Of a stretch of DNA of 64,000 bases, positions 43,515 through 52,325 are shown piece by piece (the stretch's first letter is position 1; each line of letters begins with the position of its first letter). A program made the position numbers and the translations under genes. The notes beneath the pieces are model-generated. The model searched no databases and was not told the DNA's origin. It saw only the letters and a program-made list of their open reading frames with translations. The DNA comes from Roseovarius sp. GTDB lineage: Bacteria; Pseudomonadota; Alphaproteobacteria; Rhodobacterales; Rhodobacteraceae. The stretch covers positions 245,739 to 309,738 of the forward strand of contig NZ_JAUCYU010000006.1 of the NCBI RefSeq assembly GCF_030373445.1, written 5' to 3'.

Positions 43515-44070
43515 GCTCGGCGTAGTCCATCGTCTCGGTGTTGACGACGATATCCTCGTCGGGGCCGACGAAGGGCGGCACCATCACCTTGACCCCGTTG
43601 TCGAGCACCGCGGGCTTGAAGCTGTTCGCCGCCGTCTGGCCTTTCACCACTGGCTCGGTCTCGACCACCTTGCAGACCACCTTCTGCGGCAGCGTGGCGT
43701 TCAGCGCCTCGCTTTCGTAGAATTCCACGGTGATGGTCATGCCGTCCTGCAGGAACGGGCGGCGTTCGCCGAGGATGTCGGCCGGCAGTTCGATCTGCTC
43801 GTAGCTTTCGGCATCCATGAAGATCAGCATACCGTCGCTTTCGTAAAGGAACTGCTGGTCCTTCTGCTCGAGTCGGACACGCTCGACCTTGTCGGCGCTG
43901 CGAAAGCGCTCGTTAAGTTTCGAGCCGTTGCGCAGGTTGCGCATCTCGACCTGCGCAAAGGCGCCGCCCTTGCCGGGTTTGACATGTTCGACCTTCACGG
44001 CGCTCCAGAGACCGCCGTTGTGCTCCAACACGTTGCCGGGGCGAATTTCGTTTCCGTTGATCTTGGGCAT
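43507..44070 (-). CDS. efp: Elongation factor P
   Basis: The 187-residue protein is a typical EF-P: KOW-like domain with '[20 protein letters not shown]' holding the modifiable Lys of 'PGKGGAF' at about 34, an OB domain ('[17 protein letters not shown]') and the third domain ending '[12 protein letters not shown]'. It relieves ribosome stalling at proline runs. EpmA or YmfI are not adjacent, so the type of Lys modification is unknown. Confidence 0.95.
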   Translation of the reverse strand: MPKINGNEIRPGNVLEHNGGLWSAVKVEHVKPGKGGAFAQVEMRNLRNGSKLNERFRSADKVERVRLEQKDQQFLYESDGMLIFMDAESYEQIELPADILGERRPFLQDGMTITVEFYESEALNATLPQKVVCKVVETEPVVKGQTAANSFKPAVLDNGVKVMVPPFVGPDEDIVVNTETMDYAERA

Positions 44071-44109
44071 CGTGACTTTCCCATGTCAAAAGGTTGATCA
44101 TATTTGGCA

Positions 44110-44129
44110 CATCCCTATATCTGGGGATG
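44110..44129. promoter_or_regulatory. Inverted repeat in the efp / DUF6280 gap
   Basis: CATCCC (44110-44115) pairs with GGGATG (44124-44129) across 8 bases, 40 bases before efp. It could be an operator or weak hairpin in the divergent promoter region. No other evidence. Confidence 0.3.
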
Positions 44130-44288
44130 CAAAGGTGGGCAAGACGACGAAATCTCGTGCTGCAGGTGCAGAATGATATGCAAGAAATGCAACCAAGCTA
44201 TGCAGTACAGGGCTATCCGAATCGAACAAACTTCGTCATAACCATCGCCACGCCGAAAAGACAAGAGCAATAAAAGCAAGGACGAATC

Positions 44289-44621
44289 ATGAAAGATTTC
44301 GTTGACGGCACGGCCTTCAATGCCGAACAAGGCAACCGTGCTCGCAAACTTTTCGCGGCCGTTGTACTGGCCGCGCTGGACGATGCCATTTCTGACGACA
44401 AGAAATATGGCAACGGTCCGGAACAGATCGCCCGGTGGGCGCGCTCGCGCGACGGGCGCGAAGTGCTGAGCTGTGCCGGCATCGACCCCAACGAGCGGGT
44501 TGTGACCGGCCTGATGGAATTCGTGTCGAAAGGTGTTCGCACGTCCGTCGCGCTGTCGCGCGAGGAAAGCGAGCGCCGCAATGCTGCCGCGGCCTTGGCC
44601 GCTCATGCCGAAGCTGCCTGA
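44289..44621 (+). CDS. Small conserved alphaproteobacterial protein (DUF6280-like)
   Basis: The 110-residue protein begins 'MKDFVDGTAFNAEQGNRARK' and is mostly helical, ending Ala-rich ('RRNAAAALAAHAEAA'). I believe it is the short protein grouped as DUF6280 in Rhodobacterales, on memory of its sequence only. A strong intrinsic terminator follows, and it stands alone, which suits a highly expressed single gene. Function unknown. Confidence 0.65.
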   Translation: MKDFVDGTAFNAEQGNRARKLFAAVVLAALDDAISDDKKYGNGPEQIARWARSRDGREVLSCAGIDPNERVVTGLMEFVSKGVRTSVALSREESERRNAAAALAAHAEAA

Positions 44622-44649
44622 CACTTCTTTTTCCTGACTTGACGAAAAG

Positions 44650-44681
44650 GCCCTGCCCCCTGCGGCAGGGCTTTTTCTTTT
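44650..44681 (+). terminator. Rho-independent terminator
   Basis: GCCCTGCC (44650-44657) pairs with GGCAGGGC (44664-44671) and is followed by a T-rich tail TTTTTCTTTT. It lies 29 bases after the DUF6280-like stop and is the clearest intrinsic terminator in the window. Confidence 0.9.
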
Positions 44682-44827
44682 CCGAGTGGCATTCCGCAAC
44701 GTTAGGCGTTGAACCTAGGGGCGCCAGTCGCACGATGCTGACCCAGTACGGTCCGGTCGGGACGATCATGGCTTCCCCCGCGCAGTTGCGCCTAGTATCA
44801 CGGCACGGCGCAGGATGAGGGTGCGGC

Positions 44828-46288
44828 ATGGCAAGATCGATCATGATTCAAGGCGCCGGCTCGAATGTCGGCAAGTCCATGATCGTGGCCGGCCTCGCGC
44901 GGGCCTGCTCCAATCGCGGGCTCAACGTGGCACCGTTCAAGCCTCAGAACATGTCGAACAATGCTGCCGTCACGGTGGACGGTGGCGAGATCGGTCGGGC
45001 ACAGGCCTTGCAGGCGCTGGCAGCGCGCAAGCCTGCGCATACCGACATGAACCCGGTGCTTCTGAAACCCGAGACCGATACCGGTGCACAGGTCATCGTC
45101 CAGGGCAAGCGCTTCGCCACACTGAGGGCGCGGGACTATGCGGCGCGCAAACCGAGACTCCTGAAGGCGACGCTTGAAAGCTTTCACCGGCTCGGCCGCG
45201 ATACCGATATCGTGTTGGTCGAAGGCGCCGGAAGCCCGGCCGAAATCAACCTGCGGGCGGGCGACATCGCCAACATGGGATTTGCCGAGGCGGCGGGCGT
45301 GCCCGTAATCCTGGTCGGCGATATCGACCGTGGCGGAGTTATTGCCCAGATCGTCGGCACGCAGGCGCTTCTGGAACCGGAAGACGCCAGGAGGATAAAG
45401 GGGTTTGCCATCAACAAGTTCCGAGGCGACGTGAGCCTGTTCGACGAGGGTCTGGCGGAGATCGAGCGGCGTACCTGCTGGCCATCGCTGGGTGTCTTGC
45501 CCTGGTTCGGGGACGCCTGGCGCTTGCCGGCCGAGGACGTCATGGACCTCAAGAACCGCCCCGGCGGGCGGTTCAGGGTCGCCGTGCCGCGGCTGGGCCG
45601 GATCGCCAATTTCGACGACCTCGACCCGCTGTCAGGCGAACCGCATGTCACGGTCGAGATCATTGAGCCAGGCCGCCCCCTCCCCGGCGATGCCGACCTC
45701 GTGCTGATCCCCGGCAGCAAGTCGACCATTGCCGACCTCGCCCATTTCCGCGCGCAGGGCTGGGATATCGACCTGACAGCCCATATCCGGCGCGGTGGAC
45801 ACGTGATGGGGATTTGCGGCGGTTACCAGATGCTGGGGCAGACAGTAGCCGACCCAGAGGGCATCGAAGGCGCACCGGGCGAGGTGGCGGGGCTGGGGCA
45901 TCTCGACGTCTCCACGGTAATGCTGCCCGAGAAGCACCTTTCGCTGACGCGGGCCACGTATCGGCCGACCGGTGGCGCGGTCGAGGGGTACGAGATTCAC
46001 CTGGGTGAAACCACCGGGCCCGATTGTACACGGGCGTGGCTGGATATCGGCGGCAGGGCCGAGGGGGCGGCCAGTGCGAACGGGCGCGTACGGGGGTGCT
46101 ACCTGCACGGGCTGTTTGCGTCAGACGGGTTCCGGGCGCGGTACCTGGAAGAGCTGGGCGCGCCGTCTGACCTGTTCTTCACCGACAGCGTCGACCAGGC
46201 GCTCGACGCGCTCGCCCACCATATCGAGGCGCATGTCGACGTGGATTTGCTTTTGAAGCTGGCCGAACCGGTGGGGGCAGACGCCTAA
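44828..46288 (+). CDS. cobQ: Cobyric acid synthase
   Basis: The 486-residue amidotransferase has an ATP-binding N-terminal domain ('[18 protein letters not shown]', '[15 protein letters not shown]') and a glutamine amidotransferase domain with nucleophile Cys in '[15 protein letters not shown]' (about 335) and the His in '[14 protein letters not shown]'. It amidates adenosyl-cobyrinic acid a,c-diamide in cobalamin synthesis. No other cob gene is adjacent and no B12-riboswitch element is seen upstream. Its stop overlaps the convergent acidic-protein stop by 4 bases. Confidence 0.95.
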   Translation: MARSIMIQGAGSNVGKSMIVAGLARACSNRGLNVAPFKPQNMSNNAAVTVDGGEIGRAQALQALAARKPAHTDMNPVLLKPETDTGAQVIVQGKRFATLRARDYAARKPRLLKATLESFHRLGRDTDIVLVEGAGSPAEINLRAGDIANMGFAEAAGVPVILVGDIDRGGVIAQIVGTQALLEPEDARRIKGFAINKFRGDVSLFDEGLAEIERRTCWPSLGVLPWFGDAWRLPAEDVMDLKNRPGGRFRVAVPRLGRIANFDDLDPLSGEPHVTVEIIEPGRPLPGDADLVLIPGSKSTIADLAHFRAQGWDIDLTAHIRRGGHVMGICGGYQMLGQTVADPEGIEGAPGEVAGLGHLDVSTVMLPEKHLSLTRATYRPTGGAVEGYEIHLGETTGPDCTRAWLDIGGRAEGAASANGRVRGCYLHGLFASDGFRARYLEELGAPSDLFFTDSVDQALDALAHHIEAHVDVDLLLKLAEPVGADA

Positions 46289-47334
46289 TCGATTCCCTGG
46301 GTCATCAGCGCGCGGTGAATCTCGCGGCGCACCAACTTGCGGACATTGCGGGTGATCCGCTCGCCGAGAGCGCCCTGAAGCTCCTGTCGGACGATCTCGC
46401 TAACCATGTCGCGCAGCGCTTCCTCGTCGAGCACGGCATCATCGGAGTACCAGCCAGAGTCGTCAGCCACGTTTTTCGGACCTTGGGAGCCCTCATCAAG
46501 GCTGTCAGGTTCCACCGATGCGGATGACGCCTCCTCGAGCCTGTCCTGCGCCAGCGGGGCCGCGGGTTCGGCCTCCGGTTCAGGATCATATGCATAGGCC
46601 GACAGGTCCTCTGCCGTGTCGTCTTCCTCGACATCCTGCCAGGGAAGGGGCGCTTGCGGGGCGGCGGCGTAGTCACAGTCCGAGGATCCGTCCGGCTCCC
46701 ACTCGTCGTCCTTCTCGGCCACGGCCGTCTCGAAACCCGCAATGCGCGCTTCAAGCTCTTTCAGGTCGATCTCGTCCGTGGCGTCTTCCGACAAACCGTC
46801 GAAATCGGCCAAGTCATCCACGGCCCCCAGATCATCTGCCTCCGCGACAGTCTCGGAAAGGGCAAGATCAACATCCGCGGCGTCCCGGTCATTGCCGAGC
46901 CCATCCCTGGCCTCCGGTTTCGGGCCGCTCTGCCCGGCAAACTCAGACGCGTCGCGGTCAGTCCTGGGCCTGGTGTCCTGATCCCCGAACCCCCGTCGGA
47001 TAAACTGCGGAAGATCCTTCAGAATTTCCGCGTCGGCGTCCTGAAGCCGAGAGGGGGTCTCGACGATTTCTGCATCTTCGATTCCGTCGGATCGGTCCAC
47101 GTCCCACTGGCGGGCCTCGGGCGCCTCGATATCCATGTCGGCAGATGCATCTTCGTCTTCGGGCTCGTCCACCCGCTGTGCCGGTGTCAGCACGAGCCGC
47201 GCTTCCTGTGGACGCGGCGCCGCCTCGGCCGTTTGACGATGTTGTTGCGTACCATCGCGGTCATCGGCTGAGACGAGACGACGTATGGATGACAGAACGT
47301 CTTCGATTTCGACATTCGTTACGGGGTCTGACAT
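46285..47334 (-). CDS. Acidic low-complexity protein with PopZ-like C-terminus
   Basis: The 349-residue protein begins '[20 protein letters not shown]', has a very acidic, largely disordered middle (about 60-295), and a conserved helical C-terminus '[20 protein letters not shown]' with '[19 protein letters not shown]'. The short N-terminal helix, acidic disordered linker and helical C-terminus are reminiscent of PopZ, the polar organiser, but sequence alone does not establish it. Start ATG 47334. Confidence 0.55.
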   Translation of the reverse strand: MSDPVTNVEIEDVLSSIRRLVSADDRDGTQQHRQTAEAAPRPQEARLVLTPAQRVDEPEDEDASADMDIEAPEARQWDVDRSDGIEDAEIVETPSRLQDADAEILKDLPQFIRRGFGDQDTRPRTDRDASEFAGQSGPKPEARDGLGNDRDAADVDLALSETVAEADDLGAVDDLADFDGLSEDATDEIDLKELEARIAGFETAVAEKDDEWEPDGSSDCDYAAAPQAPLPWQDVEEDDTAEDLSAYAYDPEPEAEPAAPLAQDRLEEASSASVEPDSLDEGSQGPKNVADDSGWYSDDAVLDEEALRDMVSEIVRQELQGALGERITRNVRKLVRREIHRALMTQGID

Positions 47335-47406
47335 GCTCAATTACCATTCTTGCCTGCGGGCAGTTTATCGCCCGGGGCCAATTCGCACAACAATTTAGGG
47401 AGGATT

Positions 47407-48816
47407 CTATTCTTTCCCTAGCGCGCGCAACACACGGTCGAGTTTCTGGCCCTGCGGGCTGATCGGCACCGGGGCGTCCTTCACGAGGTCGTAATAGGTC
47501 GCGGGGTCATAGGTGCGGACGTTCAGGCGCAGGTCCTTCGCCGTTAGCTCGCCAATAGTTTCCAGAACGGTATAGGCCGCGATGTAGAGGTCGGTCTCGG
47601 CCGAGATGAGGCCCGCCTGCGCGTCGAGCAATTCCTGTTCCGCGTCGAGCACGTCGAGCGTGGTACGGGCGCCGAGCTTGGCCTCTTCCCGCACGCCGCG
47701 GAATGCGACGCGGGCGGCACGGACCTGCTCCTGCCCGGCCTGACGGCTGGCCTGGGCGGCGCGGAGGATGGCGTAGGCGTTGCCCACATCCTCGATCACC
47801 TGCTTACGGGCCACGTGCAGGGCGCCACGCAGCGAGTCGGCCTGCGCCATCGCCTGCCGCTTGGCCGAGCTGAGCAGACCGCCCTGGTAGATCGGGCCCG
47901 AGACGGTCACGCCGATGCTGCCCGAGCGGGTATAATCGGTACCGTCGATCTCTTCCCCGGCACCGAGCCGGGTGGTCAGGCTGACGCTCGGCTTCATCGC
48001 GGCTTCGGCGGCGGCCACGGTCAGGTCGGCGGCGGCCACGTCATATTGCGCCTTGCGCATATCGGGGTGGTTGCGCACAGCGATGGACTTGGCCGCGTCG
48101 ATGTTGCCGGACAGGTTCGGCAGGCTTTGCGGCGCGCGCAATTGGCCCGGCGCGCGGCCCACGGCGTTGCGGAACTCCTCGACCGCCTGAGTCAGGTCGC
48201 CCTGCGCCGTGGCCAGCCCGCTTTGGGCCGAGGCCAGCCGCGCTTCGGCCAGCGCCACGTCGGTGCGGGTCACCTCGCCCACCTCGAACCGGTCGTTGGC
48301 CGCGCGCAATTCCTGCCGCAGCAGGCGCAGGTTGTTCTGGCGCACCGAAACCAGCTCGCTGGTGCGGCGGACGTTCATGAAGGCGGCCACGGCCCGCAGC
48401 AGCACCTGCTGCTCGATGTTGCGCAGCGATTCCCGCGTGGCGAGCACGGTTTCCTTGGCCGCCTGCAGGCGCAGATTGGTGCGCCCGAAGTCAAACAGGA
48501 GCAGGTCGAGCGAGATGCCGAGATTCAGGTCGTTGCTGTCGGCCCCGCCGGTGATACCGCCCGACCGCGTGGTCCCGAAGGTACGGGTGATGTCGGCGGA
48601 CCAGTTGATGATCGGCCGCAGTTCCGAGACGATCTGGGCGACGCTCTCGTCGGCCGCCCGCAACAGTGCACGGTTCTGCTCCAACAGGCCGCTGTTCTCG
48701 TAGGCGCTGACCAGCGTGTCGGCCAGGGTTTCCGCGTTTGCAGCAATCGGCTGAACCAGCCCGATCATCACGGCGGAGATGGCACCGAATACGCGCGTCT
48801 TGAACGTAACTTTCAT
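47407..48816 (-). CDS. tolC: TolC-family outer-membrane efflux/secretion channel
   Basis: The 469-residue protein has a signal peptide (about 1-28) and the TolC pattern of two similar halves of long coiled helices: 'LVSAYENSGLLEQNRALLRA' at the start, 'NLRLLRQELRAANDRFEVGE' with 'TRTDVALAEARLASAQSGL', and the repeat 'EEAKLGARTTLDVLDAEQEL'. It forms the outer-membrane duct for type I export or efflux. The methyltransferase gene pcm lies upstream in the same direction. Confidence 0.92.
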   Translation of the reverse strand: MKVTFKTRVFGAISAVMIGLVQPIAANAETLADTLVSAYENSGLLEQNRALLRAADESVAQIVSELRPIINWSADITRTFGTTRSGGITGGADSNDLNLGISLDLLLFDFGRTNLRLQAAKETVLATRESLRNIEQQVLLRAVAAFMNVRRTSELVSVRQNNLRLLRQELRAANDRFEVGEVTRTDVALAEARLASAQSGLATAQGDLTQAVEEFRNAVGRAPGQLRAPQSLPNLSGNIDAAKSIAVRNHPDMRKAQYDVAAADLTVAAAEAAMKPSVSLTTRLGAGEEIDGTDYTRSGSIGVTVSGPIYQGGLLSSAKRQAMAQADSLRGALHVARKQVIEDVGNAYAILRAAQASRQAGQEQVRAARVAFRGVREEAKLGARTTLDVLDAEQELLDAQAGLISAETDLYIAAYTVLETIGELTAKDLRLNVRTYDPATYYDLVKDAPVPISPQGQKLDRVLRALGKE

Positions 48817-48846
48817 ATCAGCGCTCTCCTGCCGTACTGATTATCG

Positions 48847-49500
48847 TTAAAGAGTGAACGCAGTATGTCGCTCGAACCCTGGTAGCACTGGCGCGCCGGC
48901 ATTGAATGCGAAACGCCACGTCATCCTTCCGTCAATCTTATAACCGATGCGGACCGCGCCCAAGGACCCTTCCATGAAAAGACAGGCAATACGCCCGCCG
49001 TCCTTGAGTTGATCCGTCAGGCTTTCGGGCAGATGCGCCACGGCGCCCTCGATCACGATTACGTCAAACGGGCCGTGTTCGGCGGCACCCTCGGTCAGCG
49101 GACCTTCGTGCACCGCGACATTGTCGGCGCCAAGTTCCGGCAGAAGCGACTGCGCCTCGGTTGCCATCTCCTTGACTTCTTCGACGGCGACGACGGCTTG
49201 GGCCATATGTGCCATGACGGCCGCCGAATAGCCGAGCGCACTGCCGATATCGAGCACGAGTTCATCTTGCTGAATGTCGAGCGCGTCGAGAATCTTGGCC
49301 AGGGTTCGCGGGTCGAGAACAACACGGTTCCCGCCAAGATCAACGTTATCTCCCATATATGCCGCTTCGCGCAGATGTTCCGGTACGAAGGCCTCTCTCG
49401 GCACCGAAAGCATGGCATTTATGATCGGAAACTTCGTGACGTCGGACGGCCTAATCTGAGTGTCGACCATCATCGTCCGGCGGGCAGCGTAGTCAGTCAT
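48847..49500 (-). CDS. pcm: Protein-L-isoaspartate O-methyltransferase-like
   Basis: The 217-residue protein has 'MMVDTQIRPSDVTKFPIINA' and 'VPREAFVPEHLREAAY' at the start, an SAM-binding motif 'VLDIGSALGYSAAVMAHMA' (about 80-98), and 'VAVHEGPLTEGAAEHGPFDV'. Motif I is DIGSALGY where many Pcm proteins read G-T-G-S-G-Y, so activity may be modified. It repairs isoaspartyl residues or has a related methyltransferase role. It precedes tolC on the same strand. Confidence 0.85.
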   Translation of the reverse strand: MTDYAARRTMMVDTQIRPSDVTKFPIINAMLSVPREAFVPEHLREAAYMGDNVDLGGNRVVLDPRTLAKILDALDIQQDELVLDIGSALGYSAAVMAHMAQAVVAVEEVKEMATEAQSLLPELGADNVAVHEGPLTEGAAEHGPFDVIVIEGAVAHLPESLTDQLKDGGRIACLFMEGSLGAVRIGYKIDGRMTWRFAFNAGAPVLPGFERHTAFTL

Positions 49501-49595
49501 GTTGCTAAACTCTTGCGTTCAGTCCTGTCTCGAACGTTCTGACACATATCCCCCCAACCCACAATGTCAATCAACCCCCGAAGCCCCTTCTCGGG

Positions 49596-49624
49596 CCTTG
49601 CGAAAGGCTGGCCGATCATATAAC
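49596..49624 (+). promoter_or_regulatory. Possible tRNA-Cys promoter
   Basis: A -10-like TATAAC (49619-49624) lies 23 bases before the tRNA start, with a -35-like CCTTGC (49596-49601) 17 bases upstream. The -35 is weak. Confidence 0.35.
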
Positions 49625-49646
49625 TCGATGCAACCACTTGAGAGAC

Positions 49647-49720
49647 GGCGAGTTGGCGGAGTGGTGACGCAGCGGATTGCAAATCCGTGTACACCGGTTC
49701 GATTCCGGTACTCGCCTCCA
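49647..49720 (+). tRNA. tRNA-Cys (anticodon GCA)
   Basis: GGCGAGT pairs with ACTCGCC to form the acceptor stem. The anticodon stem-loop is GGATTGCAAATCC (anticodon GCA), the T arm ACCGGTTCGATTCCGGT, and CCA is encoded. The minus-strand LysR gene ends 12 bases downstream. Confidence 0.95.
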
Positions 49721-49732
49721 CCTGCCCGAAGC

Positions 49733-50725
49733 TCAAATTGCAAGGGGATCGGCAAGCGTGATGGCCGCGCGCCCAACCTGCCCCATCTGCTGGTCGATCT
49801 GAGCTGCCAGTTCGCCGGCGGCGAGGGTCGCGATACGCTCTGGCAGAGTGCCGAGGTCTCCAGTGCGGGCCACCACCTTGATAGATCGCGAGAATCCCGG
49901 ACCGGGCAAGGGACGGACCACGAGCGGCATCCGCTCGACAAAGCCGTCGATCAGCAGGCTGGGCGTGAGAATGGTGAACCCCAGCCCCTCGGCCACGCAG
50001 GCCGTCACCATGCTCGACCGGTCGGCCTGGATCACCCGCGGAGCCGTCAGCTTGAGACGGCGCAAATGCTGTTCGGTGCGCCGGCCCACGCTGGTGGTGG
50101 CGGCGAAGCGGACCAGCGGCAGATGGGTGAGGATGTCCTGCAGGCGCCGTGAGGGACCGATGTAACTTTGCGGCAGCACCAGAAGAAAATTCTCGGTCAG
50201 GACATCGTGCCGCTCGAGCCCGTCCATATCGTAGAACGGGTTAGACGTGATCACCAGGTCGGCGCGCTTGGTGCGCAAGAGCGTCTCGTGATCTCCGCTC
50301 TGGCCCGCGTGAAGAGTCAGGTCCTCGACCGCGATCTCGGACTTCAGCAGGCGAACGAGCGGCGGGGTCAGGGTGGTGGCGATCGAGGCCAGCATACCCA
50401 TCCGCAGAACATTGATCGGCTGCGGCCCTTCGTGGCGCATCGAGGTGGCGAGATCCTCTACGGAGTTGAGGATGCGCTGTGCGTGTCGCAGGCAAAGCTC
50501 GCCCGCCTGGGTGAGGCGCACCGGCCGCACCGTACGGTCGACGAGCCGCGCGGCGCAGGCCGCCTCCAGCGAGGCAAGCTGTTGGGAGGCAGCCGATTGC
50601 GTCATTCCCATCAGCCGCGCGGCCTGGGTGAATTGCCGGGTTTCGGCAATCGCGACAAAGACTTCCAGCGCCGTCAGCAGGTTCCGGTCAGAGGCGAGCC
50701 GGGTGGTGATTTTCGGCAGCTTCAT
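49733..50725 (-). CDS. LysR-type regulator of the mttB2/DMGDH cluster
   Basis: The 330-residue protein has the LysR winged helix-turn-helix (about 20-80, 'FVAIAETRQFTQAARLMGMT', 'AASQQLASLEAACAARLVDR') and an effector domain with 'GFTILTPSLLIDGFVERM'. It is divergent from mttB2 with 82 bases between. Its own start codon is overlapped by an ATTAG-N5-CTAAT inverted repeat with a T-N11-A core, arguing for autoregulation. The inducer is presumably the cluster's amine substrate. Confidence 0.85.
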   Translation of the reverse strand: MKLPKITTRLASDRNLLTALEVFVAIAETRQFTQAARLMGMTQSAASQQLASLEAACAARLVDRTVRPVRLTQAGELCLRHAQRILNSVEDLATSMRHEGPQPINVLRMGMLASIATTLTPPLVRLLKSEIAVEDLTLHAGQSGDHETLLRTKRADLVITSNPFYDMDGLERHDVLTENFLLVLPQSYIGPSRRLQDILTHLPLVRFAATTSVGRRTEQHLRRLKLTAPRVIQADRSSMVTACVAEGLGFTILTPSLLIDGFVERMPLVVRPLPGPGFSRSIKVVARTGDLGTLPERIATLAAGELAAQIDQQMGQVGRAAITLADPLAI

Positions 50726-50738
50726 TAGAGTTCCTAAT
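50724..50738. promoter_or_regulatory. LysR-type operator overlapping the regulator's start codon
   Basis: ATTAG (50724-50728) pairs with CTAAT (50734-50738) around AGTTC; the core TTAGAGTTCCTAA is a T-N11-A site. It covers the LysR start codon (50725-50723) and lies 70 bases before mttB2. Confidence 0.45.
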
Positions 50739-50807
50739 ACTGTCGCGTTTTCATTGCCCGAGCGGGTGGGTTTTGTCCATCCTCCCGACATTATCAGGGA
50801 GAGTATC

Positions 50808-52325
50808 GTGACACGCAGAGGCAAGCGACGCAGTGAGGAGGCCAGAGCCGGGTCACCCCGCGCGCCGTATCTCGACCGCAATGTCGGCCCGCTGCCCATC
50901 CTGGCGGAAGAAGGCCTGCAGATCATCGAGGCCAATGCCGATCGGATCCTCGCCGAAACCGGCATGGAATTTCGCGACGACCCCGAGATCCTGAGGATTT
51001 TCGCCAAGGCCGGATGCGACGTCGATGGCGAGCGGGTCCGCTTCACGCCGGGCTTCTGCCGCGAGACCATAAAGGCCACCGCCCCGGCGCAGTTCGCGCA
51101 ACATGCCCGCAACCCCGCGAACTCCGTTCAGATCGGCGGCAATGCCTCGGTGCTCTGCCCCTCCTGGGGGCCACCTTTCGTGCACGACCTCGACCACGGG
51201 CGACGCTACGCGACCTATCCCGATTTCATCAACCTCGTGAAGCTGCACCAGACGATCCCGTGGCTGCACCATTCCGGCGGCGTCGTCTGCGAGCCGGTCG
51301 ACCTGCCCGCCAACAAGCGACACCTCGACATGCTCTATGCCCATATCCGTTGGTCCGACCGGCCCTTCATGGGCGCATTCCTCGGAGCCGAGAGGGCCAG
51401 CCACGCGATCGACATGGCGCGCATCCTGTTCGGCGAGGCCTACGTGGCAGAGAACGCGGTGCTCTACTGCGTTTCCAACACCAACGCGCCGCTTGTTATG
51501 GATTCGCACATGTCCGGCGCCCTCAAGACCTATGCCCGCGCCGGTCAGCCCGTCGCCTGCACACCGTGGACACTGACCGGAGCGATGAGTCCCTCGACCG
51601 TGGCAGGCACGCTGGCGCAGGTTCTGGCCGAGGCACTGGCGAGCCTGACGCTGGTCCAACTTATCAACCCCGGCGCACCCTGCCTGATGGGCTCCTTCGC
51701 CTCGACCATGTCGATGCAGTCTGGTGCGCCCACCTTCGGTACGCCCGAAGCGGGGCAGATGATACTCGCCGCAGGGCAACTCGCCCGCCGCCTTGGCGTG
51801 CCGCTGCATTCGGTTGGCACGCTGTCGGCCTCGAAATTGCCCGACGCGCAAAGCCAGCAGGAGGCGACATGGGGCCTGATGATGGCGCTCTTCGCGGGGG
51901 TCAACGTGGTCAACCACGCGACCGGCTGGCTGGAAGGCGGGCTTGTCACCGGGTTCGAGAAGACGATGATTGACGCCGACCTGTGTGGAAAGATGATGCG
52001 GTTCTTCGCCGGCATCGACCTGTCGGAGAACGCGCAGGCCATGGCCGCCATCGCCGCCACCGGCCCAGGGCAGCATTTCCTCGGCTCGGAGCATACGCAG
52101 GCCAATTTCCTCTCGGCCCTGTTCCGACCCGACCTGCCCGACAACAACTCGTTTGAACAATGGAAGGCGGCAGGCGGCCTCGACATCGCACAGCGCGCCA
52201 ACGCGCTGTGGAAGGCCAGGCTGGAAGCTTACGAGGACCCCGGCCTCGATCCCGACATCGACGATGCGCTGAAGGAATACATCGCGCGCCGCAAGCTGGA
52301 GGTCGCGGATGCCGACTACTTCTGA
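50808..52325 (+). CDS. mttB: MttB-family methyltransferase, non-pyrrolysine type (second)
   Basis: The 505-residue protein is paralogous to the MttB at 4.6 kb: 'ILAETGMEFRDDPEILRIFA', 'CTPWTLTGAMSPSTVAGTLA', 'GAPTFGTPEAGQMILAAGQL' and 'ATGWLEGGLVTGFEKTMI'. No in-frame stop interrupts it. Members without pyrrolysine move a methyl group from a quaternary amine to a corrinoid protein. The GTG start at 50808 has GGGAGAG 8 bases upstream and matches the conserved length. It heads a four-gene operon whose next two genes overlap it and each other. Confidence 0.88.
   Translation: MTRRGKRRSEEARAGSPRAPYLDRNVGPLPILAEEGLQIIEANADRILAETGMEFRDDPEILRIFAKAGCDVDGERVRFTPGFCRETIKATAPAQFAQHARNPANSVQIGGNASVLCPSWGPPFVHDLDHGRRYATYPDFINLVKLHQTIPWLHHSGGVVCEPVDLPANKRHLDMLYAHIRWSDRPFMGAFLGAERASHAIDMARILFGEAYVAENAVLYCVSNTNAPLVMDSHMSGALKTYARAGQPVACTPWTLTGAMSPSTVAGTLAQVLAEALASLTLVQLINPGAPCLMGSFASTMSMQSGAPTFGTPEAGQMILAAGQLARRLGVPLHSVGTLSASKLPDAQSQQEATWGLMMALFAGVNVVNHATGWLEGGLVTGFEKTMIDADLCGKMMRFFAGIDLSENAQAMAAIAATGPGQHFLGSEHTQANFLSALFRPDLPDNNSFEQWKAAGGLDIAQRANALWKARLEAYEDPGLDPDIDDALKEYIARRKLEVADADYF

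Noticed and set aside
44690..44827. Cobalamin riboswitch upstream of cobQ
   Set aside because: No B12-box like GCCACTG or matching stem was found in the gap.
50808..52325. Pyrrolysine-type MttB with an amber codon
   Set aside because: Both MttB genes are open throughout, with sense codons in the place of pyrrolysine.
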